Positions 17,382-25,606 of a stretch of 64,000 nucleotides of DNA are shown here, piece after piece. The DNA is from Candidatus Tepidiaquacellales bacterium UBA2330 (GTDB taxonomy: Bacteria; Bacteroidota; Ignavibacteria; Tepidaquicellales; Tepidaquicellaceae). The stretch is taken from assembly GCA_002344965.1 (NCBI GenBank), contig DDUU01000058.1, positions 1-64,000 on the forward strand, given 5' to 3'. The notes below the pieces were generated by a model. That model made no database searches and was not told the origin of the DNA. It was given only the letters and a program-made list of their open reading frames with translations. Every line of letters begins with the position of its first letter. Position 1 is the first letter of the stretch. Made by a program: the position numbers and the translations under genes.

Positions 17382-18738
17382 TTTTATCTCCTTCCTCTAA
17401 CATTTCTGATGACTTTTTCCATGATATTCTGAGCTGTATCAGAAGGACAGGCAGAACGAATACCGCAAGCAATGCGCCAAATGGATATAAATATTTTTTT
17501 CCTTTCCATCTGTAAGGTATAAGTGAAGGCAGCATTCCGATTATTAAAGCGTTTGTAACGAAATCTGAAGGATAATATTTTCTGTAAAGATATAAAACGC
17601 TTGGCACCGGTCTCGGTGAGAAAAAATTTTTCGGTCGGTATGCATCCCATGAACCCATCTGTCTTAATCCTCCTGTGCTGACTTTCAGATGAATTCGCTT
17701 AGCATACGGATGTGATATGCTCTTAAATCCTGACAGATATGCTCGCAGCCCGAATTCCCCGTCGCCCATTCTCATTTTATCAAACTGTCTGTCAAATAAT
17801 CCTATCGTTTCAAATACATTTCTCTTCACCATTGCATTTCCCGAATCAAACTGATCAGCCCATCTGAAGAAACTGTAGTTTTCAGGAATTTTATCCCCGA
17901 CCGCCGACAATGAAACTCCGGCAGATATATCTGCATTAAAAAAATCCAGACCTTTTAAATGTTCAGTTATCCAGTCCTTTTCAATCCTTGAATCATCATC
18001 AAAAAATAAAAAATAATCTCCGCTGCACAATCCCGCTGCTTCGTTTCTCGCAAGCCATTGACCTTTTTCCTTCTGATAAATTACTTTTATATCCAGTTTA
18101 AATCCTTTGTAAAATTCTCTGTCCGGATTGTCTGTCTGATCAGCAATTATGACTTCAAAATTTTTGTGATCCTGTTTCTCAAGATCTTGCAGTACATCTT
18201 TGAGATATTTATATCTGTTCAGAGTCGGTATGATCACCGATACTTTAGGACTGCTTTTTACAAGTTGTGAATCAAACTCATCATATTTTTCATATTTCAG
18301 ATGCGGCTTTATCAAATCCGTCTTTTCAATATTTCTTGTTGCAAAAAATGCTCCGATCTCTTTTACAGGATTGTGAAAGCTAAGAAGGTTTTTAAATAAA
18401 TAATAATAAACTCTGTGCCGTTTATAAAATTTTCTAATGAAAACATATTCATCCCTGACGGATATCTTTTCTTTATGCTGAAGTTTTTCCGCCGGAATAT
18501 TTTCAGCCGTAAGCATCACTCCCCTGTTCCATGCCTGAAATCCGGCGTCAAGATCAATTGCGCTCTTTGTCTCATACCTGCTGTCAGGAAAAACGATCGT
18601 TTCATATTCGTCAGGCAGTTTCATCAGATCAGAATTAAATATTCCGGCTGAATACGAAACTCTGTTTTCAGGCATCAGATTAAAATACCATCCGGGGTTC
18701 AGATATTTTATTATTTTAAAATTTCTAAACGCCTTCAA
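17365..18738 (-). CDS. GT2 glycosyltransferase with extra N-terminal region and C-terminal helix
   Basis: A 457-residue protein. Seen: about 160 residues of unassigned N-terminal sequence (with motif FPDSRYE), then a GT-A domain starting KVSVIIPTLNRY near 165, the acidic metal motif DDD at 247-249, a galactosyltransferase-like MGDGEFGLRA motif, and one hydrophobic helix near 425-445. The N-terminal block occurs in some rhamnosyl/galactosyl GT2 proteins, but I cannot name it. TTG start. The C-terminal helix suggests attachment to the inner membrane. Confidence 0.87.
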   Translation of the reverse strand: MKAFRNFKIIKYLNPGWYFNLMPENRVSYSAGIFNSDLMKLPDEYETIVFPDSRYETKSAIDLDAGFQAWNRGVMLTAENIPAEKLQHKEKISVRDEYVFIRKFYKRHRVYYYLFKNLLSFHNPVKEIGAFFATRNIEKTDLIKPHLKYEKYDEFDSQLVKSSPKVSVIIPTLNRYKYLKDVLQDLEKQDHKNFEVIIADQTDNPDREFYKGFKLDIKVIYQKEKGQWLARNEAAGLCSGDYFLFFDDDSRIEKDWITEHLKGLDFFNADISAGVSLSAVGDKIPENYSFFRWADQFDSGNAMVKRNVFETIGLFDRQFDKMRMGDGEFGLRAYLSGFKSISHPYAKRIHLKVSTGGLRQMGSWDAYRPKNFFSPRPVPSVLYLYRKYYPSDFVTNALIIGMLPSLIPYRWKGKKYLYPFGALLAVFVLPVLLIQLRISWKKSSEMLEEGDKIERLG

Positions 18739-18753
18739 CTATTAAAATAATTC

Positions 18754-19764
18754 TTAGAGATTATTATCGGTATCATAATACGTAAAGTGAAAATACTCCG
18801 CGCTGTCAATGCTTTTTCCGGGGGAATACTGAATAACAGTTTCAGTATTTCTGGGTCTTAAGAAACCCGCATCTTTAAGTAATTTTTCCTCAAATGGATT
18901 ATTAGCCATTATCTGAATTGTCTTCGCTCCTGACTTCACCGCTTCGTTAAAAATTTCCGAAAGCATTTCAATAAATATTTTCTCATCAGAGCAGTTCCAG
19001 TCGTAAACATTGTAATAAGGCAGAAAATGGGAATGGACTGCATAACTGTCTTCACGGGCTTTCATAGTTTCAAGTCTGTGAGAAAAGTTTTCAAGTCCGT
19101 TTACTCTCCACTCAAGAAATTCATTGTCGTGCAGAATCTCCGCCTGTTTTCTTTCAGATTGGTATTTTGAAATTATAGGAGCAATTTCGCCGGCATCGCA
19201 ATATTTAAATTCCGATTTTTCGGCGTTATATTTTTTTCGCTTAATATTAAAATATGGCTTTAATATTTTTCCGGATATTTCTGATAAAAATTTCAATTTT
19301 GATGGAAGCACCCAGTTAAGTAAATCCGAAGGATCAAGGGGAAACGTCATTCTTGCTGCGGACTTAATATGTTTAAATCCTTTTGCCAGCATCAGAGATT
19401 TCGCTTTCGGACTGGGATTGTTTCCAAGCGTTATCATGTTTCTTTTCATCCCGTCCTCAAATAATAAATTTCCTATCCCTTTTTTTCTTAATCCCGGATC
19501 CACTAATAAGTCACATGCCCACTGTGCTTCAAAAATTTCTTTATCGTATTTTAATCTGACAGGGATAAGTCCGAGCTGACCTATTACTTTACCTTCGTTC
19601 ACTGCAAGCAGCAAACCTTTAACATCTCCTTTTTCTTTACCTCTGAATTTCCATCTGTTATATTTTTCCGACCTTCTTCGTTTCTTTTCAGGCCATACTT
19701 TCAGACAAAACTCTTCATGCGGTTTTACTAACTCATCGGTATAAGGCGTAATCTGAATTCCTAT
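18754..19764 (-). CDS. GNAT-type acetyltransferase with apparent ATA/ATT start
   Basis: A GNAT N-acyltransferase. The conventional frame begins at a TTG at 19614, but the open frame continues upstream without a stop to 19764 and encodes family-like sequence (TPYTDELVKPHEEF, then RSEKYNRWKFRG) that GNAT domains need before the strand LLAVNEGKVIGQLG. No ATG, GTG or TTG lies in this extension. A strong Shine-Dalgarno AAGGAG (19772-19777) is placed seven bases before an ATA codon (19762-19764), with ATT two codons later. I therefore extend the gene to 19764 (336 residues). Seen further: the acetyl-CoA loop DPGLRKKGIGNLLFE and a second GNAT-like half with DWNCSDE. It may acetylate an amino sugar such as the WecE product; inference only. 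Confidence 0.75.
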   Translation of the reverse strand: MGIQITPYTDELVKPHEEFCLKVWPEKKRRRSEKYNRWKFRGKEKGDVKGLLLAVNEGKVIGQLGLIPVRLKYDKEIFEAQWACDLLVDPGLRKKGIGNLLFEDGMKRNMITLGNNPSPKAKSLMLAKGFKHIKSAARMTFPLDPSDLLNWVLPSKLKFLSEISGKILKPYFNIKRKKYNAEKSEFKYCDAGEIAPIISKYQSERKQAEILHDNEFLEWRVNGLENFSHRLETMKAREDSYAVHSHFLPYYNVYDWNCSDEKIFIEMLSEIFNEAVKSGAKTIQIMANNPFEEKLLKDAGFLRPRNTETVIQYSPGKSIDSAEYFHFTYYDTDNNL

Positions 19765-19771
19765 TTTTTAA

Positions 19772-19777
19772 CTCCTT
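19772..19777 (-). promoter_or_regulatory. Strong Shine-Dalgarno AAGGAG deciding the GNAT start
   Basis: On the minus strand AAGGAG is followed by a seven-base spacer and then ATA GGA ATT in the GNAT frame. Strong ribosome sites are rare in this window, so its optimal spacing supports initiation at the ATA, or the ATT two codons on, rather than at the internal TTG about 150 bases downstream. Confidence 0.65.
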
Positions 19778-19814
19778 CAGTTAATAATTTTTTAGAAAAT
19801 ATAAAAAATTAATC

Positions 19815-20672
19815 TCACTTAGGAAATCTCTTGTTAATGTAATTTGAAACAGTAAGTATCTCAAGACCTTCGTCATTTCTGAGCTGAACCGCCTTTGTTA
19901 TGAACCTGTCGAAATGTTCACGGCTTTCTGACTTATCACGGCTGAGAGCTGCAGGATGTCCGCTGATGACAGCCGTCTCATTTTTATTTACCGCTTCCTT
20001 AATATAATCAATAGCCGGTTTGTCAAAACCTGTATAATGCTGCGGGACGCATACAATGTTTTCATGTATTTCCCATTGGGAAAAATTCACTTTATCTTCA
20101 TTTGAATGTCCGGAAATTTTCTCCCAGACCGGTCTGTAATTTGTCAGCACCCTGCACCATCTGTAATGCAGCTTGTCCAGCTGCTTCAGCACATATCCAA
20201 TATCGCTTCCTTTATGAAACGGATATAATCCCCTGTCACCGATACTTATAGAAAACTTTTTTATCCAGCTCATCGGTCTGCTGTGAGGAGGTACGAAACC
20301 CGTCACATTCTCTATTCTTCCGGTGCACAATTCAAGCGCCTGCTTGCTTCTTTCCAGCGTTCTGTAAACCTGCTTTTCAGTCAGATTCGGAAACCATTCA
20401 TGACGCCATGAGTGAGACGCAATCTCATGACCTTTTGAAAATATTTTACTTATAATGTCAGGTATGTTAAACGGATAAATTCCCGGCTCTGCGGCAAAGC
20501 CGAGACATGCAAATGTCATCTGTATGTTTTCAATATCCGCTCTTGTTAATATATAATCTACATTTTCAATCTCCTGATAAATGGGATCATATTTGAAATT
20601 GTAAGGCATCGTAGAATTTATCTGCCCCAGCGCTGAATCAAAGTCCCAGATTATAAGCAGTCTGCCCGGCAT
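19815..20672 (-). CDS. Polysaccharide deacetylase family protein (NodB-like)
   Basis: A 285-residue carbohydrate esterase 4-type domain. Seen: the metal-binding Asp pair in WDFDSAL (Asp10, Asp12) and the HSWRH motif (His87, His91), then a later FVPPHSRP block matching motif 3 and ISGHPA near the end. Known: such enzymes remove N-acetyl or O-acyl groups from glycans. No signal peptide is visible, so it probably works in the cytoplasm on a precursor. Its start overlaps the GT-C gene upstream by one base (TGATG), and GGAG precedes the ATG. Confidence 0.9.
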   Translation of the reverse strand: MPGRLLIIWDFDSALGQINSTMPYNFKYDPIYQEIENVDYILTRADIENIQMTFACLGFAAEPGIYPFNIPDIISKIFSKGHEIASHSWRHEWFPNLTEKQVYRTLERSKQALELCTGRIENVTGFVPPHSRPMSWIKKFSISIGDRGLYPFHKGSDIGYVLKQLDKLHYRWCRVLTNYRPVWEKISGHSNEDKVNFSQWEIHENIVCVPQHYTGFDKPAIDYIKEAVNKNETAVISGHPAALSRDKSESREHFDRFITKAVQLRNDEGLEILTVSNYINKRFPK

Positions 20673-22105
20673 CAGTTATTCTCCTTTACAGGTTTATCAC
20701 CTCTCCCTGTCAGTGAAACTGCAATTATCGGAAACAATATATACGGGAAATTATATCTTGACCTTGTTTCGGAAACAGGAAATAATATAAGCGTATAAAT
20801 AAGATATGACCATAATATATAAACAGGAAGAGCACCGAATTTTTTATTTCTGAACAGATAAAATACCGAATAAAAAAGTATCAGCCATAAGAGAAAATTT
20901 TCAACCGACTGAAATATAGTTTCCGTAATTCTGTCTCCCTTATATTCCGTATACTGAAAGAAATAACTTATAGTCCAGTCCTGTCTGCCGGCATATTTAA
21001 ACATTTTATACGGCATACCCTTTAAATAAACATCCGGATTTTCCTTAACAAATTCTATTGCTTCATTTCTTAACGCTTCATCAAATTCCATTTCGCTCAG
21101 ATGACTGTATTTTTTTAAAACAGAATCCGGCACTCCGTTGTAATCACCGACCTTGCCGGGCTCCTTAGTTACATTCGTGCTGTAAAGTCCAAGTCCCGAA
21201 GTCGGCATTAATCTGATGGTTCCGTAAGTATAATAGTTTCTGATGATCCAGGGCGAATACAATATCAGGAATCCCGCTAATACAACTGCAAATTTTCCGG
21301 CGGCAAATGTTATCTTCTTTTCCTTATAAATTTCCATAAAGAAAGGAATTAATAGAAATATCATCAGGAAATTAAATCTTATATACATTTCCGCAGCGAG
21401 TAAAGCTCCGATCAAAAGCAGTTCGTAAGTTTTGCCTCTGAAATTTTTTAATACAATGAAAAGTATAATCAGTATAAAAAAGAATGAAAGCTGCGTATTG
21501 GAATTCGAAGCCATCATAAGCATATTCGGAGATATACTCAGATAAACAAAAATCAGAAATGATGCTATATTATCCAGATCCCTGAATAAATAATAACCGG
21601 CTATAAGAATGCCGAATGAAAACAGGATCATTACAATTGAAAATGTAACCGGATGATTATAAATTTTCAGACCTGCTGCAAATATCAGCGGAAGTCCGGG
21701 CTGTCTGAAATTTCTTAACTCCACTCCCGCAAAGTCATAAAACTCTCCCTCATCTGCAATTCTCTGTCCGAGTTTTTCATGCTTCTCATAATCACTGTCC
21801 TGCACCGGCCGGTTCATAAGATCATGTGCTGCAAATAATATTCTCATAAAAATACCCGCGTAAAGTATTATCCTGAAAAGTTTTACTTTTCTGTTGTGAA
21901 AAAGCTGATCACTTCTTTTGAATAATTTTCTGACGATTATTAACGCCAGAACTATTAATCCTGCCTCTATAATGTAATCCGCTTCTCGGTACTTTACCGC
22001 CATAAACATTCTGTTGATAAATCCAAACAGTATTATTAGTCCCAGAAGAATAATATTCCCGGTTCTGCCTGTGGCGTTGTATATTTTTAAAATTTTATCC
22101 GCCAA
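20672..22105 (-). CDS. GT-C-type membrane glycosyltransferase (ArnT/GT39-like)
   Basis: A 477-residue membrane protein with about ten predicted helices. Seen: the first periplasmic loop carries DSDYEKHEKLG, the acidic-pair region that is catalytic in ArnT/PMT-like enzymes, followed by FRQPGLPLI, the usual loop before the next helix. Known: these transfer sugars from polyprenyl phosphate on the outer face of the inner membrane. TTG start overlapping the WecE-like gene by 11 bases. A substrate could be the lipid-phosphate sugar made by the GT2 at 25607-26530. Confidence 0.83.
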   Translation of the reverse strand: MADKILKIYNATGRTGNIILLGLIILFGFINRMFMAVKYREADYIIEAGLIVLALIIVRKLFKRSDQLFHNRKVKLFRIILYAGIFMRILFAAHDLMNRPVQDSDYEKHEKLGQRIADEGEFYDFAGVELRNFRQPGLPLIFAAGLKIYNHPVTFSIVMILFSFGILIAGYYLFRDLDNIASFLIFVYLSISPNMLMMASNSNTQLSFFFILIILFIVLKNFRGKTYELLLIGALLAAEMYIRFNFLMIFLLIPFFMEIYKEKKITFAAGKFAVVLAGFLILYSPWIIRNYYTYGTIRLMPTSGLGLYSTNVTKEPGKVGDYNGVPDSVLKKYSHLSEMEFDEALRNEAIEFVKENPDVYLKGMPYKMFKYAGRQDWTISYFFQYTEYKGDRITETIFQSVENFLLWLILFYSVFYLFRNKKFGALPVYILWSYLIYTLILFPVSETRSRYNFPYILFPIIAVSLTGRGDKPVKENN

Positions 22106-23249
22106 TAGTTTTAAAAAAATTATAAATATGCCCGGTTATATATTCAAGATCATCATCAGATAATTCATAATACATCGGAAGTCTTAAAAGACAGTCAGTA
22201 TATCTGTCTGAATTTGTCATTTCAGTTCCATCACATTTATCTCTGTAATAAGGACTTTCATTCAGTGACAGGTAATGGAATACAGCGTATATACCTTTCT
22301 CCTTCAGAAAAGAAATCAGCTCACCTCTTTCAGTCTGATTCCGGCATTCTATAAAAAACATATGAGCGTTATTTGTGGCATAATCCGGAATGTATGAATA
22401 CTTAAAATATCCTTTGTCTTTTAACGGCATTAGTTTTTTATAATAGTAATCCCAGATATGTTTTCTTTTGTTCTGAATGTCATCAAGATTTTCCAGCTGC
22501 GCATATAAAAATGCAGCGAGGATATCAGAAGGCAGAAAAGATGATCCTATATCTACCCATCCGTATTTGTCCACTTCACCTCTGAAAAATGAAGACCTGT
22601 TTGTTCCCTTTTCCCTGATGATCTCGGCTCTTGCAAAAAATCTTTCGTCATTAATGACGATCATTCCGCCTTCACCTGAAATTACGTTTTTAGTTTCATG
22701 AAATGAAAATGCGGAAATGTGTCCGATGGAACCGAGAGGTCTCCCTTTGTAATACGAATCAATTGAATGAGCCGCATCTTCTATTATAAAAAAATTATGC
22801 CGCTTTGATAATTCGATCAGCGGATCCATATCAACCGCTATACCTGCGTAATGCACGACTACAACAGCTTTCGTCTTCGGCGTAAAAAGCTTCTCAATTT
22901 TTTTTACATCTATATTCGGAGTATTTTCCTCACTGTCACAAAAAATTATCCTCGCGCCTCTTAATACAAAAGCATTTGCCGAAGATACAAAAGTGTAGGC
23001 GGGTACTATTACTTCATCCCCTTCTTTTATGTCAATCAATATTGCAGACATTTCCAGCGCATCAGTGCAGGAAGTTGTAAGCAGCACTTTTTTGAATCCG
23101 TACCTCTGCTCAAAAAATTCATGACATTTTTTTGTAAACATCCCGTCACCTGAAATTTTTCTTGACTTCACAGATTCAAGTATATACTCTGTTTCTTTTC
23201 CTGTCAGATACGGCTTATTAAAGCCTATGTGTCTTTTCTCTTTTTCCAA
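22095..23249 (-). CDS. wecE: dTDP-4-amino-4,6-dideoxygalactose transaminase (WecE/RffA type)
   Basis: A DegT-family aminotransferase of 384 residues with a clear WecE-type N-terminus (FNKPYLTGKE, then SGDGMFTKKC). Seen: TTSCTDALEM for PLP phosphate binding, EDAAHS (157-162), Schiff-base K187 in FSFHETKN, and the GWVDIGSSFLPSD block of the RffA branch. Known: the reaction converts dTDP-4-keto-6-deoxyglucose to dTDP-4-amino-4,6-dideoxygalactose, with glutamate as amino donor. The RmlA/RmlB enzymes that supply the substrate are not in the window. Start is TTG. It is followed, in gene order, by a GT-C gene and preceded by a sugar acyltransferase cassette. Confidence 0.92.
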   Translation of the reverse strand: MEKEKRHIGFNKPYLTGKETEYILESVKSRKISGDGMFTKKCHEFFEQRYGFKKVLLTTSCTDALEMSAILIDIKEGDEVIVPAYTFVSSANAFVLRGARIIFCDSEENTPNIDVKKIEKLFTPKTKAVVVVHYAGIAVDMDPLIELSKRHNFFIIEDAAHSIDSYYKGRPLGSIGHISAFSFHETKNVISGEGGMIVINDERFFARAEIIREKGTNRSSFFRGEVDKYGWVDIGSSFLPSDILAAFLYAQLENLDDIQNKRKHIWDYYYKKLMPLKDKGYFKYSYIPDYATNNAHMFFIECRNQTERGELISFLKEKGIYAVFHYLSLNESPYYRDKCDGTEMTNSDRYTDCLLRLPMYYELSDDDLEYITGHIYNFFKTIGG

Positions 23250-23297
23250 TTTTTATAAATATGAATCTGCTTTTATATTTAAAAATATTCTCATTTC

Positions 23298-24230
23298 TTA
23301 TACTTCAAGTTCCGCAAGTCCCATACCGGTTCTGCCGAAACTGTTGCCGTTATACAGCATATATCTTTTTCCTTTAAAATCATAAATAAAAGAATATTCA
23401 ATCATTTCCGAATCCCAGCCGGAGTCTGATACTTCCAGATTTATTGCATCATCCATACGCTGCCAGCTCTTTCCGTCAGGCGATTCCGCATAACCTATTC
23501 TGTAAGTTTTATTCTTTTCTGATTCCCTGTATGAATACCACATTTTATATATACCTTCTTCTTTAAGAACGAATGGTCTCGCGATAGCGTATTCAAACTC
23601 ATTTTTAAAATCAATACAAATTTGTCCATTTCTGTCCCAGTTAATTCCGTCAGACGATTCTGCATATCTTATATTGTAATAATGCTTGAGTTCTCCATCC
23701 TCTTCAGTCCATTTTATTAGCGAGACATACCACATTTTTAATTTGCCTTCATCATTTATTACAAAAGGAGCGAAGGTAGAATAAGGATCAATGTCATTTG
23801 AATATAGCACAGCAGGACCTCTGGAAATTTTTTTAAAATTTTCCCCTCCGTCTTTGCTTACCGCCGCTCCGTTAAAAGAAAAGAACGGAACATTTTTTCC
23901 GAGTGTCCACCCGTTATAATATAGAAATTCTTTGTTTTCAAAACTGACGCAGGAAGTCGGCATAATTCCCGCATCATCAAATGCGCCAAGCTGACCGAGT
24001 CTAAGCACAGGTTCATCACTTACTCTTAATATTCTGAACGGATCATTCAAATCAATATCAATAAATGCTCCCTGAGATCTTCCCTTAACATCACGGGCAG
24101 AAAAAAATATTCTCGCCTCGTCATTATTTCTTTTAACAAGCACCGGCATCATAGCGTGAGTGTGCATCCACTCAGACTTACCGTCCGGAGCATACATCAG
24201 TCCCAGCTTTTTCCATTTTTGATTACTCAT
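23298..24230 (-). CDS. Five-bladed beta-propeller glycosidase-like protein
   Basis: A 310-residue protein of the glycosyl-hydrolase GH32/43/130-like propeller type. Seen: repeated blade signatures such as SSDGINWDR and ESPDGKSWQ, with PTSCVSFENKEFLYYNGW and DPYSTFAPFV in between, and acidic residues in the pattern FDDAGIMP. No signal peptide is present, so it is cytoplasmic if the start is right (ATG). Known relatives occur in amino-sugar cassettes of surface glycan loci with no established reaction. It might process a sugar nucleotide or an oligosaccharide intermediate. It lies between wecE and the PglD-like gene. Confidence 0.82.
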   Translation of the reverse strand: MSNQKWKKLGLMYAPDGKSEWMHTHAMMPVLVKRNNDEARIFFSARDVKGRSQGAFIDIDLNDPFRILRVSDEPVLRLGQLGAFDDAGIMPTSCVSFENKEFLYYNGWTLGKNVPFFSFNGAAVSKDGGENFKKISRGPAVLYSNDIDPYSTFAPFVINDEGKLKMWYVSLIKWTEEDGELKHYYNIRYAESSDGINWDRNGQICIDFKNEFEYAIARPFVLKEEGIYKMWYSYRESEKNKTYRIGYAESPDGKSWQRMDDAINLEVSDSGWDSEMIEYSFIYDFKGKRYMLYNGNSFGRTGMGLAELEV

Positions 24231-24242
24231 GAATTAAATTTT

Positions 24243-24911
24243 TCAGGATATTTTGATTTCATCGCTTTTCTTATCAAAGTGCGTTGACCTTGCCGGAAGA
24301 TACACCCCTTTTTCTTCAGTGTCTTTCATGATGATTGCACCTGCGGCAATAAGTGTTTCAGGAGCTATGGTAATGCCGTCTCGTATTGTTGCGTTCACTC
24401 CGAGGAAACAGTTTCTTTTGATTGTAACAAATCCGGAGACAACTACATGGGATGTTATGAAATTATGATCTTCAATTATAACATCATGTCCGATATGATT
24501 TCCGCTCCAGAGCACTACGTTGTTGCCGATTTTTACAAACGGCTGGATCGTATTATCCTCAAGTATGAAACAGTTGTCGCCCGGCTGAAACTGCGACAGG
24601 TAAGAACATCTTGAGCTTATATAATTAGCCATTCTGTATCCTTTGTCTTTACACTGGTTGTAAAGATCCTCTCTAATCTTGTTCATATTCGTATATCCGA
24701 CTGCTGCAAACGCTTCATACTCCGAAGGCGGATAAGTTTTATCAATATCTTCAAGCGGTATGACAGGCAGTCCTTCAAATTCAGTTTCGCTTATATATTT
24801 TTTATTTACTGAAAATGCAGCAGTCTCATATTCCGAATCTATATCAAAAAAATACTTTGCAAGCCGCGCATTTGAAGTGTTTCCTATTATAATAACTTTT
24901 TTGTTTTTCAT
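24243..24911 (-). CDS. PglD/NeuD-type sugar O/N-acyltransferase
   Basis: A 222-residue sugar acyltransferase. Seen: an N-terminal Rossmann-like substrate domain starting KKVIIIGNTSNARLAKY, then a left-handed beta-helix of hexapeptides (about 105-205) with the catalytic-type histidine in SGNHIGHDV. Known: PglD, NeuD and VioB relatives acetylate the 4-amino group of UDP- or dTDP-amino sugars. With WecE two genes downstream, N-acetylation of a dTDP-4-amino-4,6-dideoxyhexose is the likely role. Two bases separate it from the WbqC gene upstream. Confidence 0.9.
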   Translation of the reverse strand: MKNKKVIIIGNTSNARLAKYFFDIDSEYETAAFSVNKKYISETEFEGLPVIPLEDIDKTYPPSEYEAFAAVGYTNMNKIREDLYNQCKDKGYRMANYISSRCSYLSQFQPGDNCFILEDNTIQPFVKIGNNVVLWSGNHIGHDVIIEDHNFITSHVVVSGFVTIKRNCFLGVNATIRDGITIAPETLIAAGAIIMKDTEEKGVYLPARSTHFDKKSDEIKIS

Positions 24912-24912
24912 T

Positions 24913-25605
24913 TTACTTAAATGTTTTCATAAATTTTTTTGCATCCGGACCTTCGTTGAATATCAGGTCTATAATGCTGACGGCGTGAGTGAATTCACCG
25001 TGAAGCTGCCTGTACTCGGGATAACCGGAGTAATCAAAATAGTGAACCTTTATATTTTTTTTTTCAAACTTGCTTTCATCCATGTAAGCTTTTGCTGCAG
25101 GACCGGAATAATAATCAGTTGCACCGAGCTTTTCGCAAATATCAATAAGTCTTTCAGTTCTGTCTTCAAGCAGCTCAAACTCTTCCGACAACCGGATTTT
25201 TTTTTCTATCCCAAGTATTCCGCAGATCGCTTTCGTAAATGTATAATTTACGTCACTGATAAATTCATATTCCCTTCCCAGATAAAGCTCGCTGAATATA
25301 TCTTTATACTCTTTAAAGTATTCCGCTTTTGAATAATTATGAACAATTGTATCCCAGTGGTTCTTAGCCCAGCCGGGATCGCTGATCTTTGTATCTTTTA
25401 TTTTCTGAAAATATTTTCCCTTCACATCAACAGGTACGCTCAGCCATTTCAAGCCGTCTTTTGTCTTTATCTGATTCCTGTTCCTCCAGTCTCTTTTTGT
25501 AAACTGCATATCATCATAGAAAACAAACTCATCCGCTAAGTTTACCGAATCAAAGAATCCCTTCCACGGAATATAATTTGACTGTGTAATTACAACCTTT
25601 TTCAA
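24913..25605 (-). CDS. WbqC-family protein
   Basis: A 230-residue member of the WbqC-like family. Seen: the diagnostic start VVITQSNYIPWKGFFD, then DDMQFTKRDWRNRNQIK, and the C-terminal EYRQLHGEF. Known: WbqC proteins are common in O-antigen loci beside amino-sugar genes and are thought to be acyltransferase-like, but the reaction is not established to my knowledge. Here it sits in a cassette with a PglD-like acyltransferase, a propeller protein and WecE. Start is TTG, directly at the family N-terminus. A ten-base A tract (25055-25064) lies in the last third. Confidence 0.92.
   Translation of the reverse strand: MKKVVITQSNYIPWKGFFDSVNLADEFVFYDDMQFTKRDWRNRNQIKTKDGLKWLSVPVDVKGKYFQKIKDTKISDPGWAKNHWDTIVHNYSKAEYFKEYKDIFSELYLGREYEFISDVNYTFTKAICGILGIEKKIRLSEEFELLEDRTERLIDICEKLGATDYYSGPAAKAYMDESKFEKKNIKVHYFDYSGYPEYRQLHGEFTHAVSIIDLIFNEGPDAKKFMKTFK
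25055..25064 (-). repeat. A10 homopolymer inside wbqC-like gene
   Basis: Ten A residues on the coding strand within codons for E-K-K-N. A slip of one base would replace the C-terminal part of the WbqC-like protein. Confidence 0.9.
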
Positions 25606-25606
25606 T

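Noticed and set aside
20672..22105. Membrane protein as a Wzx flippase
   Set aside because: The acidic first loop and RQPGLP motif fit GT-C transferases, and the helix pattern does not fit the 12-14 helix MATE-like flippases.
24760..25332. 190-residue plus-strand frame, the longest antisense frame
   Set aside because: It covers the end of the PglD-like gene and most of the wbqC-like gene. The Phe/Ile-rich product reflects antisense Lys/Asn-rich codons.
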